Origin: Salvator merianae
Taxonomy: Eukaryota; Chordata; Lepidosauria; Squamata; Teiidae
Reading direction: 5' to 3'
Length of the DNA: 64,000 bases
Assembly (NCBI GenBank): GCA_003586115.2
Contig: QVOM02000034.1
Span: 127,817,936 to 127,881,935, forward strand
A program made the translations under genes and the position numbers. Numbering within the stretch: the first letter of the stretch is position 1; every line of letters starts with the position of its first letter. Positions 50,630 through 56,545 of the stretch are shown piece by piece. Below the pieces are notes generated by a model. That model was not told the DNA's origin. It saw only the letters and a program-made list of their open reading frames with translations, and did not search any database.

Positions 50630-53600
50630 AATCTGCCTCCTGCCTCAGCAGGACATCCTCAGCACTTCTTAAGCAAGTGATGCCTTGGCTCTGCTTGGCA
50701 AAGGCAGACACATGAAGAGGAAATTGCCTGGAATGGCAAGGTAATATGTGTGTGTGTGTGTGTGTGTACCGAAGTTTAAATTAGACTGAAAGATGATGAC
50801 TTTGGTCAAGGCCAGACAGTAAGCTTTGTAGATAGGAGTCTGTGAATCCCTGTCAGCCATACTATTCTAGAGGAGAAAATGAAAACCAAGGAGATAATCA
50901 GCTAGACTTCATTATGCTCCTAGGATGAAAAGCAGAATATAAATATCATAGATAACAAACTAGGGATGTGCATAAATAAAATTAACATTTTCTATTCGTC
51001 TTGAAGTAAAAAACTATATTTTTGCTTCATCAGCGAATTGCAATATTGAGAAAGGGTTTTTTTTACATTCATTCTTGCAGTGTTTTCCCCATTGAAAATG
51101 CCCTTTTCATGGTTTAAAACACAGCAAAAACATGGATATTCAAACAAATATTCTGCTTTGACTGAACTCTAAAAATGTGAAAAAGCACATTTTTTTATTT
51201 GATTCAAATACCTGTGAATGCAAAGTATTCAACTGAATGTTTGAACACAAAACGAATTTTGCAAATTTCTATAATAAACCATCTCTTTACCCTGTGTCAC
51301 ATTATAACTGCCATATTGCACAATACAGTCATGGGCCTTTTTTCATAATCATTTCTGCTTCTCTTCCATTCAGCACCCAGATCATTTGTACAGCATTTAC
51401 AATGCGGAAGGTCATTTGACATCAACTTCCCTTTTAAAATTGGATCAAAGAGAAATCCAGATAATTCCCATTCTGTTTGTTTCACGGGAGTTGTAATTCA
51501 CTGGTAGAACACACAAAAGAACAGCATGCAAAAAAGTGCAGATTCAATCTGTAGCATCTTTCCATCAGAGTCTAATACACAATCACTTCCCTATTGTTGC
51601 AAATACAACTTTGTGAATAAACCCTTGCAGACTAAAGAGGTGCATGAAATGAAATGTTATGGTTTGGTTCGTATTCAAACCATCTGAACTCCCCAGTTGG
51701 CTGCATACTATGAACTAATCAAACCAGTTTGGCACATCTATATTGCAGAATTCAGTCTGAGGTCAACTTGAAGGTGTATTTACCTTTCTTTTTTAAAATA
51801 TCTCCCTCACATCTCAGAGCTGGTCAAACAGTTACGGCTAACTCTCATTGAGTACATCATACTTGTAATATCAATCCTGAGTCTTATGAATATGAGATGA
51901 AAAAGAAAATCCAAAAGTCTCAATATCTAGGAATCACACAATGAGTTTTTCTTAGCCCAGTGATTTTTTCTTCCTCTCTCTTTAAACAGCAAGACCCCAT
52001 GCCACATCATAAGCTGCTTGGGAAAAGTGCCCCCCAGTTTTAAAAGGAGCACACTATCTGGTGAGGGACTGGGGGTTGATCTCTGAGGATAAATAATATA
52101 TTGAAAGCTACAAGATTCATGCTGTTTTGGATCCTGACCTATGAAACAAAGATTGCTTAAACTGACTACATTTTCTAAAACTGAAGGTGAGTTTTTCATT
52201 AAGTAAGGAAGTTCTGATAATCACTGAGGGGAGTAACACAAGCAGAACAATCCAATATAGAATAAATATAAGCAATTTCTTTCTTTCCGTGTACTAGCTG
52301 CATTCTTTTTTTATTTGCAGTGACTTCCTTCCTATTCTCAAGATTGAGATTGCTTGTTCTCATTGAAATATTTACAATGCAGCTGAAAAACATTTAAAGT
52401 TTTCACTCGTAATTACAGAAGTAAAGTTCCTCACTGGCTTATAAGATGTGTCTGCAAGACTTTGAGGAAACGACGCGCTTTTCTGCATTTGCCTGGTACA
52501 CTGGAGCAAGCAACTCACTAATACACTTTTTCTGCATGGGAGTAGTGGTAATCTGGTTCAGAATCATCCTAAGGGTTCCTTATCCCAGTTTAGCAGTGGA
52601 CCTGTTTAAGGAGGTCCACAACTATTCCAATGCCATCTATTCCAGTCCAAGTGTTTATGGTTCCACATAGGGTCCAGGACAAGGAAAATGTCATAGCCCC
52701 ATAAGCTTCGAAGATGGGGTTGAGGAGTTTTCCATTGTTCCTCATTCAGGCTTCAGAGTTAATCTCTGAAACCCTGTCCTCACAAACTGGACATGGCATT
52801 GGGGCAATGGGAAGGGTGAATGACACTTGCGGTGGTAATATGCTTCACCTGGGCCAGAACAGGGAAGACACATCTACATGGCTGCCAGTGCTGGACCAGA
52901 TCAACTGTGTGCCAGACTTTTCAATGTGGATAGAACCTGCCAGGCTCAAGATCAGAACAGCCTGGAGTGGAATAGTTAAACTGCTCCAAGTGCAGAAAGG
53001 TCCCATCACTCACATTGTGTAGGTCTAATCACAACATTCAGTATTTAGACATCTTTTGTTTAAGCTGCTGGAACCAAATCCAGAAAAGGACAGAACTAGA
53101 AACAAATCTGCGATCTTACAGACTCGGGCTTTTCTAATGTGAAGAGCCATTATGGTCTGATATAGTTGGCCTTTTCTTTTTTTTTTTCTTTTTTTTTTTA
53201 GTAGATATAAATAATTCAGTCATAATTTCTTGAACATTCAAGAGAACAAAAATATTCATCATTATTGTATGCTTTTCTTATCTTGGACTACTGTTTCCCG
53301 TCTGTTTCCTACCACTTTTCTACGAAAGCTGGATACTGATTTTGTTACGTTCATTGCACAAGCTCCAACAGCTTTCTAGCTATGCTAATTATGCCCACAG
53401 GAAACCTCCCGTCTCAAGGAGAGAGCAAAGGGCTATTTGTCAGGCTTGACACTGCACACAGCATTCCAGTGTCACTACTGCTCACAATTGTTCCAGAGGC
53501 TCTTTGACCTGGCAACGTAAATTTTTCCTTTGTCCTTGCCTGTCAGCAGTGCATCACACAGATAGGAAAAAACAGTCACAGACACTTCCTTTGTCATGAC

Positions 53601-54216
53601 AGCAGCAGTGGAAAGATGTTTCATGACACTAATGCTGTAGTTCAGAAGGACTCTGCTTGGTCACAGGAAAGAAATGTTGAAGAGTTTTTTTAGAAGAGAG
53701 AAGTCTGACTGAGGAGAAACTGTGAATTTGCGTTAGCTTAAAAACTGCAGTTAAGTCAGTGCCCATCCCAATATCTCCAAGGACAAGAGAGGTTTCAGAA
53801 ATGATGATGATTATAATTTCAGTTATAAGCACTAGCCATGTGCCTTCCTGATACTAAACCTATCACGTAGAAAAGACAACTGATTCGCCAAGCCAACATT
53901 GTCTACTCAACTACTGCAACCCAAGTGAAACAAAAGTATTATGAAATCAAAGCAATGAATTTTTAAAATATTTTTAGAAGTTGTCTCAGAATGAGACAGA
54001 GATAATGCTAAGTTACATACAACATACTTACTATCATTTACCAGCACTTGTTTCTGAAACTGTTCCAACAGGTGGCATGCCCTTTTCTCTGGGTCTGATC
54101 CTGGCATGATCCTTGTCAGATAATCCAACAATTTCCGCAAACAAAAGTAATGGGGTGGTTCCTGAAAATCTTCAGAGCACTGATCTAGCCAGGCTCTCAA
54201 GATGGAGGCTATGGCG
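22942..54216 (-). CDS. RGL1: RGL1, ral guanine nucleotide dissociation stimulator-like 1 (partial, 14 exons)
   Basis: Fourteen exons on the - strand run from 54216 down to 22942. They total 1870 nt and give about 622 residues, with consistent phase at every junction. The order is the C-terminal half of the REM (RasGEF N-terminal) domain ([11 protein letters not shown]...), the CDC25 RasGEF domain (from [13 protein letters not shown] through [11 protein letters not shown]), a Ser-rich linker, and a Ras-association domain ([18 protein letters not shown] to [10 protein letters not shown]). The end is HSKITL-like. RGL1 is activated downstream of Ras-GTP through its RA domain and catalyses GDP/GTP exchange on RalA/RalB. 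Known vertebrate RGL1 is about 770-800 residues, so roughly the first 145 (and the 5' exons) lie beyond 64000 or were not recognised in 54217-64000. RALGDS, RGL2 and RGL3 are alternatives, but the linker and RA residues fit RGL1 best, and the COLGALT2 neighbour agrees. Confidence 0.95.
23130..24139. other. Last RGL1 intron, unassigned
   Basis: No recognisable element. Frames here look open by chance. Confidence 0.4.
24140..24254 (-). CDS. RGL1: RGL1 exon, RA domain middle
   Basis: The acceptor is ctattttcccag and the donor gtaag. The 115-nt exon encodes [20 protein letters not shown] followed by [18 protein letters not shown], with one base of a split Glu. [13 protein letters not shown] is the RA-domain helix; [14 protein letters not shown] follows. 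It is found only by homology and splice phase, since its frame opens without a Met at the boundary. Confidence 0.95.
24255..26075. other. RGL1 intron, unassigned
   Basis: No recognised repeat or gene; the ends are the RGL1 splice sites. Confidence 0.4.
26076..26330 (-). CDS. RGL1: RGL1 exon, linker and start of RA domain
   Basis: The acceptor is catcccttag and the donor gtacgt. The exon is 255 nt (85 codons, phase 0). It reads [20 protein letters not shown], a Ser/Pro linker, then the basic [14 protein letters not shown] and [20 protein letters not shown] followed by [10 protein letters not shown]. The last part is the first strand pair of the Ras-association domain. Confidence 0.95.
26331..27018. 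other. RGL1 intron, unassigned part
   Basis: No recognised element before the MITE at 27019. Confidence 0.4.
27019..27241. mobile_element. Palindromic MITE family A, copy 1
   Basis: The left arm (aagctgcatccacccctaag... agtgaaagaacac) and right arm (gtgttctctcactctg... gttaggtgtgaacgcagcct) are inverted copies, with a central palindrome around ttagataatgtgg-like sequence. The element is about 220 bp and non-coding. Two more full copies lie at 41054 and 43875. Confidence 0.8.
27242..27880. other. RGL1 intron, unassigned part
   Basis: Contains a 24-bp local duplication near 27350-27392 (gaatagtttgggtcatccct twice); otherwise nothing. Confidence 0.45.
27881..27932. repeat. (TTA)n microsatellite
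   Basis: About 15 consecutive ATT/TTA units, interrupted only at the 5' end by TTG units. It creates spurious poly-Leu and poly-Asn frames on the two strands. Confidence 0.95.
27933..28554. other. RGL1 intron, unassigned part
   Basis: Nothing recognised up to the donor side of exon 28555-28741. Confidence 0.4.
28555..28741 (-). CDS. RGL1: RGL1 exon, Ser-rich linker
   Basis: The acceptor is tttgccag and the donor gtaggt. The 187-nt exon encodes [40 protein letters not shown] and an acidic ELEE...[12 protein letters not shown] end. It is low-complexity and rich in Ser/Thr-Pro sites, fitting the phosphorylatable linker between the GEF and RA domains. Confidence 0.95.
28742..30063. other. RGL1 intron, unassigned
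   Basis: AT-rich, with no repeat family I can name. Confidence 0.4.
30064..30153 (-). CDS. RGL1: RGL1 exon, [11 protein letters not shown]...[12 protein letters not shown]
   Basis: The acceptor is gtttttgtag and the donor gtgagt. The 90-nt exon encodes (S)[19 protein letters not shown] and then [10 protein letters not shown] with a split Leu codon. It forms the last helix of the RasGEF domain and a basic stretch before the Ser-rich linker. Confidence 0.93.
30154..31290. other. RGL1 intron with retroposon-tail-like sequence
   Basis: 30970-31032 (gattcactctgggaccttca...taaataaacaactaaaataaa) resembles a CR1/L2-like retroposon terminus. TA-rich DNA lies at 30928-30965. The rest is unassigned. 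Confidence 0.4.
31291..31474 (+). mobile_element. tRNA-derived SINE (Sauria-type), copy 2
   Basis: It starts gagtgactgtagcttagtgg and has the BovB-like tail ggcaatggcaaaccacgtct... tggtacccaacaacaacaat. It is the same family as 19855-20051 but slightly shorter and more diverged in the B box. It lies antisense to RGL1 in an intron. Confidence 0.82.
31475..32544. other. RGL1 intron, unassigned part
   Basis: No recognised feature. Confidence 0.4.
32545..32666 (-). CDS. RGL1: RGL1 exon, end of CDC25 domain
   Basis: The acceptor is tattttctcag and the donor gtgagg. The 122-nt exon encodes [40 protein letters not shown] and two bases of a split Ser. A hairpin MITE copy begins at 32739, only about 73 bp upstream of its acceptor in transcription direction. 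Confidence 0.95.
32739..32870. mobile_element. Palindromic MITE family C, copy 1
   Basis: The ends ggctgcatccagacattgct and aacatctggatgcagtc are inverted, and the centre contains ggatattctgga / agaatatcc. It is about 130 bp, non-coding, and related to 36210-36315 and 42205-42342. It lies about 73 bp upstream of the RGL1 exon acceptor at 32666. Confidence 0.78.
32871..33662. other. RGL1 intron; GA and poly-G runs
   Basis: A (GA)n run sits at 32989-33000 and a G15-like homopolymer at 33163-33178. Otherwise unassigned. Confidence 0.5.
33663..35160 (-). mobile_element. BovB/RTE-like LINE, minus-strand, heavily decayed
   Basis: Read on the - strand, the right end near 35150-35090 gives caggaacctgcagtaagaac..., a relic of the QEATVRT block of BovB reverse transcriptase. 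Sequence at 35085-34900 matches the following RT region as I remember it. The left end (33663-33720) terminates in ...gactccatggcatctcacaacaacaaaag, like the BovB tail. The middle (about 34130-34440) is not recognisable and may be an insertion. All frames are broken. Confidence 0.55.
35268..35388 (+). mobile_element. CR1-like retroposon 3' tail
   Basis: ctggactagatgggccatgg... tccagcaggactcctcttatg is the 3' end of a common squamate retroposon. Only the tail is preserved. Other copies are at 37008-37303 (+) and 47149-47428 (-). The exact family is tentative. Confidence 0.65.
35389..36209. other. RGL1 intron, unassigned part
   Basis: No recognised element; possibly more decayed LINE sequence. 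Confidence 0.35.
36210..36315. mobile_element. Palindromic MITE family C, copy 2
   Basis: It begins ggctgtacccagatgtcact and ends gcgacatttggatgcaacat, with attctggaatatcc in the centre. Shorter than the other copies. Confidence 0.7.
36316..37007. other. RGL1 intron, unassigned part
   Basis: No supported feature. Confidence 0.35.
37008..37303 (+). mobile_element. CR1-like retroposon fragment, about 300 bp
   Basis: gaatttattacctgaggaga... aatggctttaagaaagggtt agataaattc... ends agatccaacagggctcctct tatcttcttat. The order of blocks matches the well-known squamate retroposon 3' region whose tail also occurs at 35268. Non-coding. Confidence 0.7.
37556..37588 (-). CDS. RGL1: RGL1 33-bp microexon, [11 protein letters not shown]
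   Basis: The acceptor is gttatttcag and the donor gtaag. Only 33 nt (11 codons, phase 0 on both sides) encode [11 protein letters not shown], joining ...QDYVE to [17 protein letters not shown] is a conserved RasGEF stretch, so skipping it would keep the frame but damage the catalytic domain. It is too short for ordinary ORF detection. Confidence 0.93.
37589..38976. other. RGL1 intron with short microsatellite
   Basis: A (TTA/ATC)n run lies at 37720-37741 and a CACACA patch at 38862-38886. Otherwise unassigned. Confidence 0.5.
38977..39063 (-). CDS. RGL1: RGL1 exon, [18 protein letters not shown]
   Basis: The acceptor is tcccatgcag and the donor gtaggt. The 87-nt (29-codon) exon encodes [20 protein letters not shown] followed by [10 protein letters not shown](Y/F)LG-FLTDL is the most recognisable motif of CDC25 RasGEF domains and contributes to the exchange site. 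Confidence 0.96.
39064..39590. other. RGL1 intron, unassigned
   Basis: It contains an imperfect inverted repeat around ggaccagcaagtgtactaggagcc (39206-39230) and ctcctagtacagttgctggtc (39309-39330), which resembles a small palindromic element. Confidence 0.45.
39591..39680 (-). CDS. RGL1: RGL1 exon, [19 protein letters not shown]
   Basis: The acceptor is cacattacag and the donor gtcagt. The exon is 90 nt (30 codons, phase 0) and encodes [19 protein letters not shown] followed by [11 protein letters not shown]. It carries no starting Met, so it does not stand out as an open reading frame; the match to the RGL1 charged loop inside the RasGEF domain identifies it. Confidence 0.93.
39681..41053. 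other. RGL1 intron, unassigned part
   Basis: No recognised gene or repeat. Confidence 0.4.
41054..41262. mobile_element. Palindromic MITE family A, copy 2
   Basis: It starts gggctcagctacacctaagt and ends gattgaaaccaaagtgtggc. The arms pair across a centre near ttctgggttagataatgtgg. It lies about 280 bp downstream of RGL1 exon 41544-41628 in transcription direction. Confidence 0.82.
41544..41628 (-). CDS. RGL1: RGL1 exon, [16 protein letters not shown]
   Basis: The acceptor is tctgcatag and the donor gtgaga. The 85-nt exon encodes [19 protein letters not shown] and LTSRELLMK. It follows in frame from the exon at 43672 and belongs to the CDC25 domain. Confidence 0.95.
41629..42204. other. RGL1 intron, unassigned part
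   Basis: Nothing recognised. Confidence 0.4.
42205..42342. mobile_element. Palindromic MITE family C, copy 3
   Basis: aatgcatccatagatcactt atttattcc at the left and ggaataaataagtgatgtct ggatgcagcc at the right are inverted copies. The centre holds a short direct duplication of tattctggaataaagcatgg. This is the clearest copy of the family. Confidence 0.8.
42343..43047. other. RGL1 intron, unassigned part
   Basis: A (CAG)n run of about five units lies at 42366-42380. The rest is not recognised. Confidence 0.4.
43048..43417 (+). mobile_element. Sauria-type SINE split by an inserted MITE
   Basis: The left SINE part (cacggctcaaagaaaagcag... ttgatcccaggcatttcctc agaagaaggtaaatacagac tcctcctgtttct) ends at about 43126. 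The right part (tctgtcaagaaaactacatt... tgatggtacccaatgacaag) resumes at about 43341. The two parts join into the order seen in the uninterrupted SINEs at 19855 and 31291. Confidence 0.75.
43127..43340. mobile_element. MITE family B, copy 1, nested in a SINE
   Basis: It starts ggctgtgatcagaaccaac and ends cgaacatagcc, with an internal ggattgttcacacaccagtc and tctatgctagaaaaggtgga. The same blocks in the same order occur at 61113-61320. About 214 bp, non-coding, probably hAT-like by its behaviour. Confidence 0.75.
43672..43775 (-). CDS. RGL1: RGL1 exon, CDC25 domain [17 protein letters not shown]
   Basis: The acceptor is ctctcacag, read as GAA TGT AGG, and the donor is gtaaga. The 104-nt exon encodes [19 protein letters not shown] and [15 protein letters not shown], leaving two bases for a split Lys. 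[15 protein letters not shown] is a conserved RasGEF block. The WGCVAK end replaces a WAAVPR-like end in mammals as I remember it. Hairpin MITEs lie about 100 bp upstream (43875-44095) and about 330 bp downstream (43127-43340). Confidence 0.95.
43875..44095. mobile_element. Palindromic MITE family A, copy 3
   Basis: It starts ggcccagtcacacctaagtt and ends actttgttgtgactgggct. The arms are complementary along most of the length. It lies about 100 bp upstream of the acceptor of RGL1 exon 43672-43775. Confidence 0.85.
44096..45251. other. RGL1 intron, unassigned part
   Basis: No recognised gene or repeat. Confidence 0.4.
45252..45467 (-). CDS. RGL1: RGL1 exon, CDC25 domain core
   Basis: The acceptor is tttttctag and the donor gtaaat. 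The 216-nt (72-codon, phase 0) exon encodes [40 protein letters not shown] and on to [24 protein letters not shown] is a signature of CDC25-type RasGEF domains. Confidence 0.96.
45593..45617 (-). pseudogene. U2 snRNA 5'-end fragment
   Basis: Read on the - strand the segment is ggtcttttggctaagatcaa gtgta. It matches the 5' region of vertebrate U2 snRNA (GGCCTTTTGGCTAAGATCAA GTGTA) at all but one base. Sequence downstream does not continue as U2, so this is a truncated pseudogene fragment, not a functional snRNA. Confidence 0.6.
45618..46664. other. RGL1 intron, unassigned part
   Basis: No supported feature. Confidence 0.35.
46665..46735. repeat. Compound microsatellite (TTTA)n-(TGTC)n-(TTTG)n-(ATCC)n
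   Basis: ttatttatttatttatttg is followed by tctgtctgtctg, then tttgtttgtttg, then tccatccatc. A compound tetranucleotide repeat. Confidence 0.9.
47149..47428 (-). mobile_element. CR1-like retroposon fragment, minus-strand
   Basis: taagaacataagatgagccc tgctggatcaggcc at the left is the reverse complement of the 3' tail seen at 35268 and 37303. Further matching blocks extend rightward (gcatcctgtctaatacagtg gtcc; ccaacctggaggcagtaccc; gccatccaaactggttgctg). 5'-truncated. Confidence 0.75.
47429..48223. other. RGL1 intron, unassigned part
   Basis: AT-rich; no recognised element. Confidence 0.4.
48224..48400 (+). repeat. Squamate-type interspersed repeat D, copy 1
   Basis: ttttatctatttattttatg acatttatatcccacttctc... 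cacaacaaccctgaaagatt... gcagagtggagatttgaac. The blocks recall a frequent reptilian retroposon segment (CR1/L2-like; family not certain). The copy at 60833 shares the order. Confidence 0.6.
48401..49795. other. RGL1 intron, unassigned part
   Basis: (GA)n at 49666-49680. A CR1/L2-like tail-like segment (aaccactctgagacatcagg) lies at 49711-49765. No gene. Confidence 0.4.
49796..49908 (-). CDS. RGL1: RGL1 exon, acidic linker into the CDC25 domain
   Basis: The acceptor is ccctggacag and the donor gtaag. The 113-nt exon encodes a divergent linker, [20 protein letters not shown], then the conserved [15 protein letters not shown] that opens the RasGEF catalytic domain. The linker differs clearly from the mammalian glutamate-run version I recall. 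Confidence 0.93.
49909..50592. other. RGL1 intron, unassigned part
   Basis: Nothing recognised. Confidence 0.4.
50593..50626. repeat. (TG)n microsatellite
   Basis: About 17 uninterrupted TG units. A second shorter (TG)n run lies at 50746-50767. Alternating purine-pyrimidine runs can adopt Z-DNA (family knowledge). Confidence 0.95.
50746..50767. repeat. (TG)n microsatellite, second block
   Basis: About 11 TG units, 120 bp from the first block. Confidence 0.92.
50768..54031. other. RGL1 intron, unassigned part
   Basis: No recognised gene. A pyrimidine tract of Ts and Cs sits at 53172-53201. No element family named. Confidence 0.4.
54032..54216 (-). CDS. RGL1: RGL1 exon, REM domain C-terminal half
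   Basis: On the - strand the acceptor is ttttttgcag and the donor gtaagt. The 185-nt exon encodes (N)[40 protein letters not shown] and [16 protein letters not shown]. It then ends in a divergent VLVND stretch. It packs against the catalytic domain in RalGDS-type exchange factors. Confidence 0.95.
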
Positions 54217-54402
54217 CTGCAAAAAAGCACATCGCAAAAAGTTAGGTACTCCAGAAGGATTCTTATCCTTGAATTTACAAAGCCTATCAAAGAATGAAAA
54301 GAATCTGGAACAAACTCCTGGAATCACATTTTATCAGGGAAAATGGAAATTAACATCTTACTCCAGATAAAATGCTCTGTTGGGGCTAACCTTTGCCTAT
54401 CT

Positions 54403-54617
54403 ACAGTGCCATGAAAAATGGATTTGACCCTTCCTGATTTCTTCTATTTTGTATATTCGTCACACTTATTTTTTCAGACCTTCATTTCATATCTTGAAGG
54501 AAAAAAGATATCCAATACCTATATCACTCATGTTAAAAACGAATTGCCCCCTTAGTTACTCAGTCAACCAATGAACCAAATTTGATTGATAACTGGTTTC
54601 AATCAAACTAGACACAC
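54403..54617 (+). mobile_element. Tc1-like transposon, 5' segment
   Basis: It starts acagtgccatgaaaaatgga, with ttcctgatttcttctatttt, cgtcacacttattttttcag and gaattgcccccttagtta. This is the non-coding 5' part of fish/amphibian Tc1-family elements as I remember it. Continuation is at about 54865. Confidence 0.75.
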
Positions 54618-54862
54618 TCAGACTTTATTATTATTTATTAAGACTTTATTATTATTATTAATTGCATTTTTATCTCACCCTGTACCTGAAGGGCTCATGG
54701 AGGGTTACAACATTAAAAACCAAATATAAAAATGAACATACTAAAACAATAACAGTATCTGAACATGGGGAGGAAAAGCTGTTACTTTATTTAGTCAAAG
54801 GCCAGGGCAAAGATGTGCATCTTCACGGCTTTCCTAAAGATGTAAAGTGATTACTGTCAGTT
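54618..54862 (+). mobile_element. Retroposon-like insertion with (ATT)n, inside the Tc1 copy
   Basis: An ATT/TTA-rich start (54624-54660) is followed by ttgcatttttatctcaccct gtacctgaagggctcatgga gggttacaacatt. This resembles a frequent squamate CR1-like/L2-like segment. It separates the two parts of the Tc1 element. Confidence 0.55.
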
Positions 54863-55690
54863 CAGTTGAATACAATAATCACTTAAACTGAACATCTGCA
54901 GCAATGTGAATGTGGAATAGACTAAAAAGGTCTCAACAAGCAGCGTACTATGCCATAAACAAACACAAAAAAAATCTAGAAGAGATGAGAAAGAACGTTA
55001 TATCAGTCTGGAAATATATCAGTCTGGAAATGGTTACAAAGTCTTTTCTAAGGCTCTGGGGCTCCAATGAACCACAGTGAGAGCTATTATCTCCAAATGG
55101 AGAAAACTTGGAACAGATGTGACTCTTCCCAGAAGTGTCTGGCCTACCAAAATTTCTTCAAGAGCACATCAAGAACTTGTTCAGGAAACCACACAAAAAA
55201 ATCTCCAGATGAACATCTGAGGAACTGCAGGCTTCGCTCACCTCAGATAAGGTCAGTGTTCATTATTCCACCAATAGAAAGACACTGCACAAAACTGGCA
55301 CCCATGGGAGAATTGCAAGGTGAAAAACACTACTAAATAAGAGGTACAAGAAGTCTCATCTCACATTTGCCCCAAACACCTTGATGATCCCCAAAGTTTT
55401 GTGAATAATGTTCTATGGACTGATGAATAAAAGATGCAGTTTTTTTTAAAAGACACAGTTTTTTTAAAAAGACATGAGTCTCACTGCACCTTTCATAAAG
55501 CAAACACAGCATTCCACAATAAGAATATCATACCAACACTCAAACATGGTGGTGACAGTGTGCTGGGTTGCTCCCTCAGGGCTGGGTGACTTGCCAGAAT
55601 TGAGAGAACCATGAATTCTACTCTCCACCAGAAAATCCTGAAGGAGAATGTATGATCAGCAGTCCATGATTGGAAGCTCAAGTGCAACCG
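54863..55690 (+). pseudogene. Tc1-like transposase remnant
   Basis: The sequence follows the Tc1 transposase region in order: ...atatcagtctggaaatggtt acaaag (about 55015), ccacagtgagagctattatc tccaaatgg (55072), the central ...agaaagacactgcacaaaac tggcacccatgggaga (55275), cttgatgatccccaaag (55379), actcaaacatggtggtgaca gtg (55537) and accatgaattctactctcca ccagaaaatcctgaagg (55608). Frameshifts and stops break it, including an internal duplication near 55010-55030 (atatcagtctggaaat twice). It encodes no functional enzyme. The family moves by cut and paste into TA sites. Confidence 0.85.
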
Positions 55691-56155
55691 AGTCTTTGAT
55701 TACACATGCATAATGAGATGCCCTCTGAGCAAATTTGAGGCTGTAAGAGAAGACATAAAATCCCAGAAATTGCCTTACCCCATCCTGAAGCCTGGGAATG
55801 GGCATTTTTTCCTCATTAGTAAAATAAAGTTCAGGATGACTCTTTTTTTTGGCATATTGGAAGGGAAGCTACATAAGCAAAAAGGAGGGAAATCAGCCAA
55901 CTATAGTGTGTGAAAAGGCTGCTACAGGTGATTAACTAATCACGGCACCAGAAAGCCAGATAGGTGGCTGGCCAATCAGTGGCAAGCACCTGTTGTTAGG
56001 AAGACATTGTCAGACTATGAGGCAAAGGAAGAGCAACATGTGCAAATATGAGGCAAGCTTATTTGTTTTACTGTTCGAATGTTTTTTTGTGTGGCTCTAC
56101 AGAAGAGACACATTTTCTAAAAGGGGTGATTGAAAAAAGCCCTGCCTGATCTCAC
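55691..56155. mobile_element. Unidentified insertion of about 465 bp inside the Tc1 copy
   Basis: Tc1 homology stops near 55690 and resumes at about 56157 (gagttatgcagcaagacaac aatgatcc). The intervening DNA matches nothing I recognise and has no clear terminal repeats, so its class is unknown. Deletion with replacement is an alternative. Confidence 0.5.
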
Positions 56156-56240
56156 CCTGAGTTATGCAGCAAGACAACAATGATCCAAGGTACAAGAGCA
56201 AGTCCATTGCTGAATGGCTCAGTTCTTAGAGCCTGAAAAA
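56156..56240 (+). pseudogene. Tc1-like transposase remnant, 3' piece
   Basis: gagttatgcagcaagacaac aatgatccaaggtacaagag caagtccattgctgaatggc tc follows the Tc1 transposase order (the QQDNDP region). It ends abruptly; no 3' inverted repeat was found. Confidence 0.75.
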
Positions 56241-56348
56241 GGAGCATAGCTGGGACTGGAGGGCGCATTACCCTGCTATTGTAGGGGAACATCCAGTCAA
56301 ACCTTTGAATCATACTAGAAGCTGTTAATCTCCACCAGTAAAATAGGT

Positions 56349-56545
56349 GGTGCTGTAAGGCAGTGGTAATGGAGGCAGTCTGGAAAGCAGAGGGTTTCTG
56401 GTTTGATTTCCACCCTCTCCCCAGAAGTATCTCTCTATCTCTGCCAAGAAAATTGCAAAGAGGAGCCCATGGAGGCACCTATACAGTCAACAAGGAGTTG
56501 GCCATGACTCAGTGGTACCCAACACCAAAAAAAAAATAAAAAATA
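56349..56545 (+). mobile_element. tRNA-derived SINE (Sauria-type), degraded copy
   Basis: gtgctgtaaggcagtggtaa at the head is a decayed A box. The remainder (ggtttgatttccaccctctc cccagaagt... ggccatgactcagtggtacc caacacc) is followed by a poly-A rich end. Most diverged copy in the window. Confidence 0.75.
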
